A DNA stretch of 64,000 nucleotides, taken from assembly GCA_961205875.1 (NCBI GenBank), contig OY540818.1, positions 15,226,761 through 15,290,760 of the forward strand, read 5' to 3'. This document shows, piece by piece, positions 13,371 to 24,072 of the stretch. The position numbers and the translations under genes were made by a program. This DNA is from Sialis fuliginosa. Taxonomy: Eukaryota; Arthropoda; Insecta; Megaloptera; Sialidae. The notes under the pieces are model-generated. The model did not search any database, was not told the origin of the DNA, and saw only the letters and a list, made by a program, of their open reading frames with translations. Position 1 is the first letter of the stretch; each line of letters starts with the position of its first letter.

Positions 13371-13616
13371 CTAGTTTTTGATTTGTTCATTAATTTTTAA
13401 TGTTGATTTTTTTAGTTGAAAGTAATTTTTTTTTGTGAAATACGAATATGTAAAAAAAGAAATGAAGTTGGCCCCAAAATGACCTTGAAATTCCCATGTA
13501 AGATTAAAATTTTTAAATCTATTGGTTTCCCCCCTCCTAACTTTTGTACCAAAAAATTTCCTTGAAAAACATTCGCTTTCGAGATATTTACTTTGTTTCA
13601 ATTGACCACCCGGTAT
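13371..13616 (-). repeat. Family B-like repeat (ACCGGGTGG start)
   Basis: The minus strand starts at TATATACCGGGTGGTCAATT and continues with AAATATCTCGAAAGCG and a purine-rich stretch with an accidental 76-codon frame. The start resembles family B (ACAGGGTGG), and so does the location, 500 bases away. The body differs, so it is either a diverged relative or another family with the same terminal motif. Confidence 0.45.
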
Positions 13617-13859
13617 ATATCATCTGAGCTTCTTCCTAATTCAGTTAAAATAAATTACTCTTAGGTAAAATATTGATTTATTTACTTATTTTAGTGGATT
13701 ACAAATACATAAATTGTGGTTCATATTTCACAGTATGTGACCTATGACATTCATATATATGTATTTGCGTACCAATACTTTAAACTGCGAGAGATTTCTA
13801 CAGCATCCATCATGCCAGGGACTGTTTTTTAGCCAGTACCTCTGTGTTACAACGCAATA

Positions 13860-13960
13860 ATGCTTTATGATTGGATTAGGAGTAATTAGGATCAGTCGCG
13901 TTACAGTTGTGATGCGGTCAGCGTTTGCAGAGTCACCGAGTGAGTGTGTATCAATAATTT
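13860..13960. other. Small GC-shifted stretch
   Basis: This stretch around AGTCGCGTTACAG and GATGCGGTCAGCG is richer in G+C than its flanks, with no open frame. I can say nothing on function. Confidence 0.2.
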
Positions 13961-14062
13961 ATTAGTTATCGGTCAAGTTCGATTGGTTTTTGATGTCTAA
14001 GCATGTGGATAGATTTGTGTTTTACACGTATGGGTTTTAACAAATAATTCATTGGGGAGAGA

Positions 14063-14205
14063 CAGGGACGTAACTAGAATCTAAAGGGTTTATAGAGATT
14101 TCGAAAGATGCATAAAAAAAATTCTATTCATTGAGATCTACACGACAGCCTTGGTATAAAAAAAATATTTTTTTGCCTTGCTTTAGCTCATTTGCGTCCC
14201 CTCTG
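14063..14205. mobile_element. Possible 143-bp hAT-like MITE
   Basis: The left end CAGGGACGTAACTAGAATCT and the inverted right end CAGAGGGGACGCAAATGAGC share CAG, GGACG and a following CTAAAG, giving an imperfect TIR of about 24 bases. The flanking 8-mers do not match, so there is no target-site duplication to confirm insertion. It could be a decayed copy or a coincidence. Confidence 0.35.
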
Positions 14206-14289
14206 ATTTTTCAAATAATTTGTACATATTTTACTAGCGGGCATCATTTTACATGTTCAGTAAAAATTTCATGTTTCTAGCTTATATAG

Positions 14290-14370
14290 TTTACGAGATA
14301 TTTTGCTTTGACTGAAAAGGACGGACAGATGACAAAGTGAGATTAATAGGGTTTCTTCGGAACCCTAAAA
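14290..14370. repeat. Degenerate GGTTCC-type dispersed repeat
   Basis: Words GACGGACAGATGACAAAGTGA and GGGTTTCTTCGGAACCCTAAA are the usual debris of the arthropod repeat that has GGGTTCC/GGAACCC arms and gtctgtc runs. Related pieces lie at 38463-38525, 40977-41185 and 48618-49015. Confidence 0.5.
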
Positions 14371-14379
14371 ATAAAACAT

Positions 14380-17300
14380 ACAAATAAAGTGGTGTCTCTA
14401 GTTTGAAAGAATTTTTTTCACGTGGTTATAAAACTTCTAGGACCTTATACACATTAAAAACTTTTGTACAATTAGTTTACCTATTTCGTGTAGAACATAT
14501 GACTATACTGGAAAATTTATAGACTGTTAATTAATTATGAAAATGGTCTGTATTCAGTTTTATTAGCCTTCTTATATATGGTGCTATTTATTTATAACTT
14601 TTTCAACATTGTCTACCTTTATTTGGATCAATATGAGCTGTTTTATGAATGAACCTTTTGCCAATAAATTCAGCGAACAGAAATATAAAAGTAATGTGCA
14701 AAAGATAAAAAAAATATCTTTCGTAGCAAACGATTCCGATGATATTACAACTGTTTTATATATTCATATAAATATTTGGCCACTAAATTTTTATTTTTCT
14801 CAAATAAATATGTATGTATATCTTACAATTTTTGTCCAATGTTTGACATATTGGTTGAGCAAATAAAAATAAAAACGTTTTGGAAATATTTATTGAACGA
14901 GGCAATATAAAACGGCGCGGCAAACTGAAATAACGTATGGCTATTATTTATTTCCGTGAATTGGATAGGATATTAGAGTTTTTGTTTTTACATGCAACGA
15001 CTTCTAGAACTTACTCTAGATGATTATATTGGCAACAATTTTCACATTTAATTTATATTTTTGTACTGTAATTCATGTAATAAGCGTACTGAAGTTGTCT
15101 TCACATAGAGTACATAAAATGATATAAGCATATTATATTGACAAAAAGTTTTAATTTTGCTAATTAAGACTCCAGACTAGGGATTCTGCCAGATTCTAAG
15201 TATATATTTTGGCCTTGATCTCAATTTTACAGTTTATTAATATAATATCTTGATAACCGTTTTTTGCTCACTGTTGAAAATACATTAATATTCTTGAAAA
15301 TATTATTTAATTTATTTTCCCAGATTTTGGAGTTTGTAATATTTCTTTCCACATGAATGAAAAGATCGAAGGAAAGAACAGAGAAAATATAAATTGATAA
15401 AAAAAATGATAAAAAAACATGCAAACAATTGGCATTAATGCCCACACTTGTTTTTTTTTATAGATGTTTAACCTTTAAATATATTTTCATAGCACTCTAT
15501 TCTTTAATAATTTCTATTGAATAAACTTTTAATAAATTTCTGGCAAACATGTTTTTTAGCAACGCTAGAAAAATACTGATATTTTTTCCATTTCAGCGAT
15601 CATTTTGCTTCAATACTACGAAATTAAGTAATGATCACTTTGTTCCCACAATCACAAATGAAAGTAAAAAAATAACGTTTGAATGTACTTCTTGTACGCG
15701 ACACAAAGCATGGATTTGTACAAATACAGAGCGAGCCATTATTCATTGTGTTAAAGTGAACATCGTTGGAATCTGGTCTGCACATTGAATACACACAGTG
15801 TAAATATTGATTCATTTACTCTCCAGATTCACAGGCTGGATCATAATTAATACACTCATTTGTCCACGAGTTAGTTTTTGTATCTGTATAATGAATTTTA
15901 TACAATTTTCATAAAATTAAAAATTACAGAATTTTATGAAATATTTGTTTTTTGTTAACCCTCTAATGCACTACCTGCTTTAAGAAGGACTTTACTATTA
16001 CGGTTTTTTCAGCATACAAAAATTGTTTTCCTCTAATTACACAACACTGCTTTGAGGAGAATTATTTTGGCTACACAAGAGTGTAAGTTTCGTTACTGTA
16101 GCTTCAGTAGTTCGGCCACAAAGTAAAAAGAATTTATTATAGGTAAAAAAAGTGATTTATGTAAAATAAAAATAAAATAATTGTAGGAATCATAGTGAGC
16201 TGATTTATTTTTCCTGTTGAATTTCTTTATTGTCTTGTTGAATTTTCGAATTTCTTTATTCGGGGACCTGGGGGCGAAAATATAGAACCTCTACCGACTA
16301 CCGAAAATTTATTTAATTAATTTTAATCTCTTTTTCTAAGAAAGACTGTAACGACCGGAATAATTCTAATATCGCGATGAAAATGTAACAGCATGTTTAT
16401 GAAAGTCCATATTTTGCGATAATATTCGAACCCCTTGTATTTAAGTGTAGAGTTAATCTCTTTACTTCCTAAACAGATGTGCAATTATATTGTACCAATA
16501 GTCTTGTTAACTAAACTCTAAATCTAACAATGTATTATTTACAATTTAATCAAATCAAAATCAATCATCCTGTATTGATTGATTACACAAGTGTATAGTA
16601 TGTAACATAAATCGCGAATAATAGTGTTAAACAATTACTACTGGCTTAATATGATGATTGTTAATATAGTACGTATACACGAGTAGATACAAGTATGAAC
16701 TCTTGTATTGATTCATGCTGTAAGTTGATATCTCTTGTGTTCGCTTGTTAGCGGATTTGAAGTTTTAAGCTTAGAGTTTAGATTACAAGCCACTGTTGAG
16801 CGGAGCGAGAAAAACTGACACATAGTGATCTGGAGCGAACGAAACAAGTTTTTGTCATTTAAATACGCATCGTTCGTAATCCTTTGCAGTGTAAATTAAA
16901 TAAGTAATAGTATAAATTAAATAATGTACTACTAACTACATACATATATATTTAGTAAGATTGAATTTTGACTATAATAATAAACAAGGGGCGAATACAT
17001 TTACTTGGTACTCTTTGCTATCTTGTTTTATATAAAAAAAACATAGAATAAGTATGTATAGTATTTGAATTTCTAGAAAAATAAATATTTTGTGTCAAAT
17101 AAACATAAAATTTTATCTTTTTCCGGTTGAACTGGAAGCCGAATTAAAAAAAACATATAGTACATTTTAACCGAGGCAATATAAAATTGTAAGTAGTATT
17201 TAGCAGGACAGACACATAGATCAGCAAAAATGTATTTATGTACCTATTTGAAATATTTATATTTGATAATTAACAATTATAACACTTCGTGGAAGCATTT

Positions 17301-18644
17301 TAATACTATAACTTAGATAAAACGATAAAACTTTAGTTATTAAGAAATATCAAATAATTATCAAAATAAATAACTCAAAGCATCAAATTTTCCGTAATTT
17401 GTAATAATTTAAGTTACAAACTAATTTTCAAAACAAGAAAAAAATGTATTTACCAGTTTGTTGTAATAAACAGCAGAGCAAATATTTGCATGTATCTGAA
17501 ATTATATTAATTTTCGTATGTTCCGTATTATATATTTATGCATATCATAAGATTATTAAGATCAAAGAAAGCTTTGCTATATTAACCAATATTAAGTGCA
17601 GACCAGTTTGAATCAGTTATAGATCAATCAATTTACCCTTTATCAATTTAATTAACCACCCTTCAATAGTTTTGATATAATGATTAATAATAATTATACT
17701 ACAAATATGTATTGTTTACAATAAATGATTATATTATTTTAAATGTATTTTCTATTGCTCAGTTTCTGGAAAACTTTATAGCGGTTTAAAAATACACGAT
17801 GTAATATAATTTAAACAATATTTACTTATAATTTTGATAAATATAAAATTCACGTACACAAATGTTTCACATTGGTCACCCTGTTCCTCGCGAGATGTCA
17901 AAGGGGACGAAATGGGGTTTCACAAAAACACACAGGTGCACTTATGGCTTAAGTGCAGATGTACTGGATACATTTATACTCGGCGTAGGGTTAATGACAT
18001 TGCATAGACATACACGGAAATTTGTTTTTTATATGCTCGCATTTTCCATTTTACTTTTGTACTCATGATTGTTGCAGAATTATCCATGCTATATTTTATT
18101 TTATTGTGAGTAACTGGTGTAATTTTAAAAGTATATATAAGGTAGTAATATAAGTAATGACATTTTTACTAGAGGTGTACCGGAATTCCGGCCGGAACTC
18201 ACGATGTAGATTTAAAGTGAATATTTTAACGTCACTACTATTACTTTTTTATTATATTATTATTGACATTATAAATGTAATAAAATTCGATCGAGAAGAA
18301 CGTATGTTATACAAATAATTTAACGAAATTAATTTTTTACAAATAAATTTACGAAGCTGTAAAAATTGCAGAATATGTAGAAAACACAATTTTTATAATT
18401 TGATGTATTTTCTTAAAGTAATACCATATAGAATTATAGAACAATGTTATATTAATTTAAGATAATAATAATCTATGTATTTATATTTAAAATATATAGT
18501 ACTAAACAATATTAAAGCATTTATATATGTAAGAAAATGTGCTGAACCGTGATAATTATTTGTCCACTATTTTTAAACAAAATGATCAATTATCAACAAA
18601 TCACGCTGGGGGATAGTTAAATGTATATAGATTAATATCTAGTA
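14380..18644. other. AT-rich intergenic sequence
   Basis: No gene recognised. The open frames at 14609-14866, 15227-15445 and 15549-15815 (both strands) have AT-driven composition and no domain. Near 18170 the words TAGAGGTGTACCGGAATTCC look like a hAT-type left terminus, but no matching right end or duplication is visible. Confidence 0.5.
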
Positions 18645-18745
18645 ATGGCAGTAATAAAATATCAACAAATATTTCTAATTCAGTACATTTAATCTAAAAT
18701 GTTCAACACTGGTGTATTGTTCAAGACTAGTGCCAGTGCCTTAAT
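18645..18745 (+). repeat. Family C repeat (GCCAGTACCTTAT end), copy 1
   Basis: AGTAATGGCAGTA..ATTTCTAATTC..AACACTGGTGTATTGTTCAAGACTAGTGCCAGTGCCTTAA aligns with 60530-60640 and, inverted, with 63950-64000. All share the end word GCCAGTRCCTTAT followed by AT-rich sequence. Confidence 0.55.
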
Positions 18746-19084
18746 ACAATATTTTTATTTTTGCAGTGAATTATTTTCACTTCAATCATAATATGCAACG
18801 AAACGTTGCTTAATTTAATGTATTCCCTTGTTTAATTTATCCACGTAAATCTGCAGTCATCATTTATATTTATTGATGTTTCCTTCAAAATTTTAAATTA
18901 ACTTATTTATTGCACTTATTCCCCAAACGACCATAGTTTCAACAGTCAACTATTATTTAAAATTTACGATGCAGTTTATTCGAATATGAGTTAATTTGCA
19001 ATTAAAGAGTGTTATTATACACAGTACGATACAAAAGCCATTGTGAAACGCTGTCTATTTACATGAAATGCATTCACCTTTAGT

Positions 19085-19200
19085 GCAACATCGATTGGAC
19101 CACGTGGTTCCATGACGTCATACTTTATCTCTATAATCCAGCCATCGTTAGAATGAAGTGCTTGCAGAGTATTCGGAATTGTGTCGTACGTAGGAATTCG
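19085..19200. promoter_or_regulatory. E-box plus CRE patch, candidate enhancer or promoter
   Basis: CCACGTGG (19100-19107) is followed five bases later by a perfect TGACGTCA (19113-19120), within about 110 bases of raised G+C in AT-rich flanks. bHLH factors bind CACGTG and CREB/ATF-type bZIP factors bind TGACGTCA. No coding frame is present. The function is inferred from motifs alone. Confidence 0.4.
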
Positions 19201-19386
19201 TTGGGGAAATCAAATCAACTAGGAACTTTATGCTTTTAAAGCATTTTTTAAATTTCATTGTTTTAAATAGTATCTATGTATATTATTGTTAGACTGGTTC
19301 AATTTTTTTTAAGTTCTCAACAGCTTTTGTTCAAGCTTTTACTTTTTAAAATAAACTGTTATATATTTATATCGTAACTAAATGAT

Positions 19387-20130
19387 TCTACGTCTTATTT
19401 TCTTGTATTTTAGTCGATATTTGTGTGACGAGTTGAAGTTCACTGCAGGAAATTTCACTAAAAAATTTCGAAATTTTGATTTCGTTAAAAGTATGTTTAT
19501 TGTATAGAAAATGACGTGAAAAGTTGTTTGTTTCAAACCGCAGGTCTGTATCTCAGACCGTTCTCGAGATATAGCCTCTCAAAGTTTTAGTCAAATTTTT
19601 GGAGAAAAAAGGCCATAACTATTGAACGCGCGGTCGGAATTGATTTTAGTTGACGGATTTGGAATCAGCGTGTCAAAATCTATATAATGACATGTATAAT
19701 ACTTTGAAATCAGACAAAAAAATTTTGGTCAAAAATCGACATTTTTTTAAGGTATACCCCTTTGAATTTTTTCGATTTTTCGTGAATTTTTTTTTCTCGA
19801 GTTTCAAGGTATTATACATGTCATTATATAGATTTTGATACGCTGATTCCAAATCCGTCAACTAAAATCAATTCCGACCACCCGTTCAAAAGTTATGGCC
19901 TTTTTTCTCAAAAAATTTGAAAAAACTAAAACTTTGAGAGGCTATATCTCGAGAACGGTTTGAGATACAGACCTGCGGTTTGAAACAAACAACTTTTCAC
20001 GTCATTTTCTATACAATAAACATACTTTTAACGAAATCAAAAATTCTTAATTTTTTAGTGAAATTTCCTGCAGTGAACTTCAACTCATCATACAAATATC
20101 GACTAAAATACAAGAAAATAAGACGTAGAG
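19387..20130. mobile_element. 744-bp near-perfect palindrome, relative of the hAT element at 44225
   Basis: The text from TCTACGTCTTATTTTCTTG (19387) returns inverted and ends at 20130, with arms of about 370 bases and a diverged centre near 19758. The same palindrome forms the core of the element at 44225-45266. Here the outer hAT termini are not found. Similarity continues a little further on the left only (to about 19330), matching the right shoulder of the other copy, so this copy is in the opposite orientation and truncated. Because of the mirror symmetry, almost the same 62-codon frame (starting MTDLESACQNLYNDMYNTLK) occurs on both strands. I regard it as accidental. Confidence 0.85.
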
Positions 20131-20639
20131 GTTCGAACTTAAAGGAGTCCAACTGTATATACATAATACATATGTCTCTTAAATATGAATTATCAATCAC
20201 AACCAATTAAATCTTATAATTAGTATTAGTTACAACGTTATCCACGGTGATCATTCATGTGATGTTCCAATTGACGTACGTATCTAGTATACATGTACAA
20301 TATATGTACAGGTTGCGTAAAAAATATGGAATATAGCTCATATTTTCTAAAATATTTTTTATTTAAAAAAATGTTTTAATTAATGAATATTTTTAATCAC
20401 TCTGTACACATATTAACTTGTATTCAGTAATGAAAAACATGTATAAAATGTATCCGATATTTTTGTAAAGAAATGCCAAAGATCGAATCTTAATAAAAAA
20501 TATCTCGTCTGTACGAAGAAAAGATTTTTTCCTTATTGACTGAATAGTGCTAATAAACTAATTAAAAAGTTATAGATGTTAAAACAGGGTTATACGTATC
20601 CATATTGATGTTTTTTGAATGCGTGTATATATGTATGTA

Positions 20640-20775
20640 TGTATGTACGTGTGTATACGTATGTTCTTCCGGCAAGCTAATAACGTTATTACCGCTATCG
20701 TGTCGCCAATTAGAAGAAGAGCCCTCTGACGACGGTGAACTAATTATTATTTAATACGCCTTTTAGATACGTTCG
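20640..20775. promoter_or_regulatory. Candidate conserved non-coding element
   Basis: GC-shifted stretch with CTAATAACGTTATTACCGCT, TCGCCAATTAG and a TAATTATTATTTAAT tail, dense in homeodomain-type TAAT cores. There is no open frame. It is preceded by a (TATG)n tract at about 20631-20650. Confidence 0.25.
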
Positions 20776-21081
20776 TTTCGTGATTATTAATCCCTTTAAC
20801 TAATTTTATATATTCGAATGCGTGCACCGTATCTGTAGTGTTAAAATATCTAACATAAGCTGATTTAATTTTCATCAAATGTTATTTATGTAGGTAATGG
20901 GATCTGTTTGGAATATTAGAACTTTCTGCCTTGTATAAACGACTACATATAACTTACAATACCTTTGGTAATTTTCAAAAATTTTAACTTTGATCATACA
21001 TCTTCAGAATTAAATTATAATAATAATATTCAACGGTTTAGGCAGCGTACTGCAAAAGAGCGCGCTGGCGACAAACTTTTT

Positions 21082-21250
21082 TCCGACTTGATTTACTATT
21101 ATAGTCACTGCTTAGTTTTTATGTTACCTAACGTAACAAAATATAACCTATAACCTGGCCAGAGAACGTCCCTATGTATTAAAAAGAAACACGTAAATCG
21201 GATAAGTGGTTCTCGAGTGATAAGCGCACTAACGGACAGACAGACGTTGA
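21082..21250 (+). repeat. Dispersed repeat family D, copy 1
   Basis: Words TTGATTTACTATTAT, GTCACTGCTTA, ATGTTACCTAACG, CCAGAGAAC, TCGGATAAGTGGTTC and the GACAGACAGACGTT end occur in the same order at 54822-54980. Non-coding. Confidence 0.75.
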
Positions 21251-21965
21251 GCTTTATATATATTAAGAATGAATCAGTTGTTTTAAATTTACTACGATAT
21301 AGTTTATAGTTGGAGCTAACAGTAAATGAAACATAAAATTATCTAATTATTGAAAGCTTTTAAACTAAACGTGTTTTATTTTCCCATTGAAAGTCAACAC
21401 GACCACACACCTGAATAAAAAGAAGAAGAAGTCTCCACTGGTAGTTTGTCTGCACGTTATGGATAGTTCGATTAAACTCGACGCTATTTGTTTTTTATCG
21501 AGACCCGTGGCGCCTCTACCGAGTGGACCATTAAATTATCGTTCTACTTCCGCTGTGAGTACATAAAGTGGGTAGGTATATCGGAGACCTTTATATGACC
21601 GCTTACTCCACATTGCCAATTACACGTATTGACTCTTTCAATTTGTTAGAGAAAACTGCATGCTATCAAGTCACGCCAGATATTTTATACCCTCTACCAA
21701 TGATATTTTCTCAATAAGATGAACTTTTTGTTTCATAATTGACTTTGTAAGAACTTGATAGATCTAATAAAAGAACCGTTTCTTATTGAACGGAAGTCGA
21801 ATAGATGAAATTACAGAAACTTTGAAATTATTGAAGGATGAGATGTGTAATTAAGAACTATTAGTTCTTAATGTCAATCTGATTAGTTGGAAAGTTTTAT
21901 ATTGTATTAAATTAAATATTATTATTTACACTGTATACTGAAAATATTAAGGATATAGATTTATA
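21251..21965. other. Intergenic, one mildly GC-rich stretch
   Basis: Around 21440-21620 the composition is more balanced (for example GAGACCCGTGGCGCCTCTACC), with no open frame. Nothing else is recognised. Confidence 0.4.
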
Positions 21966-22170
21966 TACAGGGTGGGACATTTAAAGTGTTACAGATTTTT
22001 ATCTCAGAACCATCGCATATTTAAAAAAAATGTTTAAAGAAGTTTGAGGGGATAATCAAATAGTAATATTTATTTGCTATTTTAACGTGGTCTTCAAGGT
22101 TATTTGAAGGACATGACCATCATTTTTTTTTTAAATAGGAAACTATAGTTTTTATTCTACGTGAAAAAAC
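21966..22170 (+). repeat. Dispersed repeat family B, copy 2
   Basis: Starts TACAGGGTGGGACATTTAAA and continues with TCTCAGAACCATCGCATAT, AATCAAATAGTAATATTTAT, GACCATCAT and CTATAGTTTTTATTCTACG, the mirror of 12641-12860. The two copies face each other in opposite orientation 9 kb apart. Past the repeat, a 79-codon frame (22161-22400) has no domain. Confidence 0.75.
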
Positions 22171-22936
22171 ACGAATCTGTTATTGAAAACTTTTTTTTGA
22201 ACAAGTTGGGCCAAAATTACCCTAAAAAAGATACTGAGAACCTCGCTCTAAATTGGGTTTTGACTGCATTGTTATACATACGAAATGCATCTATGTATAA
22301 AATTATATGGACACCTTCATTGTTTGATATGTCAATTTCAATTTCAGATCATGAAAATCGGTGCAATAATTACGTATCAAAATCAAACAGAATTTTATGA
22401 TCCTACTATGAGAATGCATTGTATTTTTACAATGTGCATATAAAACATTTTATTACATCTCCATTATCGTAAATAAAACGTGTGATGTGGAAATGCAGAT
22501 AAAGGTATGGATACAAATAGAATGAACGTTTCTTCTCTATAGTTGGTTGATATTTACATGAGCAAAATGTGACAGAGTGTGTGTGTTACATTCAATTTTA
22601 AATTGAGTGTGGCACAAAAGAGTCCGTGATGCACTTTAAAAATAGCCCTTGAGCGCACAATTCAAATTCAATTCTAAAATGCTTTACTGCAATACATATA
22701 TGTATTTGATGTTTAATAGACAAATAAAGCAAGTGTCGATATATATATTGTGTATACGTGGATATCGAAAAACTTCCCGGAATGATTAAAATAAATTGAA
22801 AATTACACAAAAATATTGAGTTTATTTTTCAATTTTATGTTCTATCTAGGTTTTAACTTCCTGGGCTGGGTTTTTTTTTAATACCCCGGGTTTTTGCCAA
22901 CCCTGTCTGGAGGTGATAAAATCTCTTAATTGAATA

Positions 22937-22960
22937 CAGTGGAACCTTGTGAATACGTTT
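22937..22960 (+). mobile_element. Solo pogo/Tigger-like terminus
   Basis: CAGTGGAACCTTGTGAATAC directly after TA resembles pogo/Tigger-superfamily ends (CAGT plus CCTCG/CTTCG and AT). No inverted partner is visible downstream, so this would be a relic of one end only. Confidence 0.3.
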
Positions 22961-23888
22961 TTTTAGGTCTCGACATTCTTCTATAAGAATATATTTCGAG
23001 GTTTAACTATAATCCATTAACACAGTAATTTTTGTTTGGTATATTATCCCTATATTATTGATATTTTTTCACCCCCGGCCATGTTTAACTAACTTTTAAA
23101 ATAATTAAATTATTCTAATAATACAAGTTGTATTAAATTATGAATTTTTATGATTAATAGAATCAATGAAAATAGTATAATAAAAAAGATTTGAAGCACA
23201 TTATTCTATTTTTTTATATTAAGAAAAAAATATAAAACCTTGTGCTAACATTGAAATGATATCAGCGTCTACGTTCATGGCACAATAATCCTGGATTCTG
23301 GAGAGCGAATGGGATCACAAATGATCACAGCTAGAGTGTAAGATATTCGGTACTGCTTGACCACAGTCGTGGCGAACCCATTTATTGAGCAATTCTCTAA
23401 TCTTATTTATCTCGTTTGGAGTTTTCACGTTTTTGTTTTGAGACGTGCAGGTGTATTTATATATATATGTATATACATATGTATCTTACTGATTATCTTT
23501 GACATTGAAATGCGGCGAACGTATTTTTATTGGAGTTTTTCTATGTTAGTAGCTATGTAACTATATACTATATATACAGTATAAAACAAATCCCCCGCCG
23601 CATCTGTCCGTGCACGATTTTCACAGTAACTACAGAACGGATTTTATTCCGGTTTTTACTAATAAATAGAGCGTTTTACGAGGAAGGTTTTGGTGTATAA
23701 TTTGTCGATATTTTATGTAAATTTATGGATATTTTGTGTAAATTTCATGAAGTCGGAAATATCTTCGCGTGCGCTTCGTAAATAGTTAGCGATAAGTGAA
23801 AACAATGTTGTTTATTATAGATTCAATTTATATCCCCAGTAAAACCGAAGCCAATGCTCTACTTCTATATACAATGCTTTGGATTTTA

Positions 23889-24072
23889 ATTTATATAAAC
23901 TAACTTTTTGGGCTGTTGTTCACGTTGTCGTATTTTCTTACTTGACGTTTTGACTTTCATGTCGGAGTCTTCAGAAACACTTCTGAAGAAGACTCTGACC
24001 TGAAAGTCGAAACGTCAAGTAAGAAAATACGACAACGTGGACAACAGCCCGAAAAGTAAGTTCATATAAATA
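23889..24072. mobile_element. Inverted pair of Penelope-like terminal fragments
   Basis: About 180 bases form an imperfect palindrome: GGGCTGTTGTTCACGTTGTC..TTGACGTTTTGACTTTCATG on the left mirrors CTGAAAGTCGAAACGTCAAG..CGACAACGTGGACAACAGCCC on the right. The words CTGAAGA..GAAACGTC are the signature seen in Penelope-like retroelement terminal repeats, which are known to carry minimal hammerhead ribozymes. No reverse-transcriptase or GIY-YIG frame is nearby, so only the termini remain. A plain MITE is the alternative explanation. Confidence 0.6.
23979..24020 (+). ncRNA. Hammerhead-ribozyme-like core
   Basis: Elements in order: stem I 5' strand ACTT (23979-23982), catalytic box CTGAAGA (23983-23989, form CUGANGA), one extra A, stem II GACT (23991-23994) with a 10-base loop and AGTC (24005-24008), then GAA plus ACGT as a 2-bp palindromic stem III (24009-24015), cleavage base C (24016), and stem I 3' strand AAGT (24017-24020), complementary to ACTT. 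Minimal hammerheads with an ACGU stem III are known from Penelope-like elements and are thought to act as dimers. The extra A between the box and stem II is irregular. The mirrored copy on the minus strand has AAAAC for GAAAC and a shortened stem II, so it looks inactive. Confidence 0.45.

Noticed and set aside
18170-18205. TAGAGGTGTACCGG as a hAT left end
   Set aside because: No inverted partner or 8-bp duplication found; too short to list as an element.
19650-19861. Near-identical 62-codon frames on both strands (MTDLESA...)
   Set aside because: They are explained by the palindrome they lie in, and conservation follows the repeat arms. I see no sign of selection on the peptide.
22161-22400. 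79-codon frame at the edge of a family B repeat
   Set aside because: It begins inside the repeat and has no recognisable protein feature.
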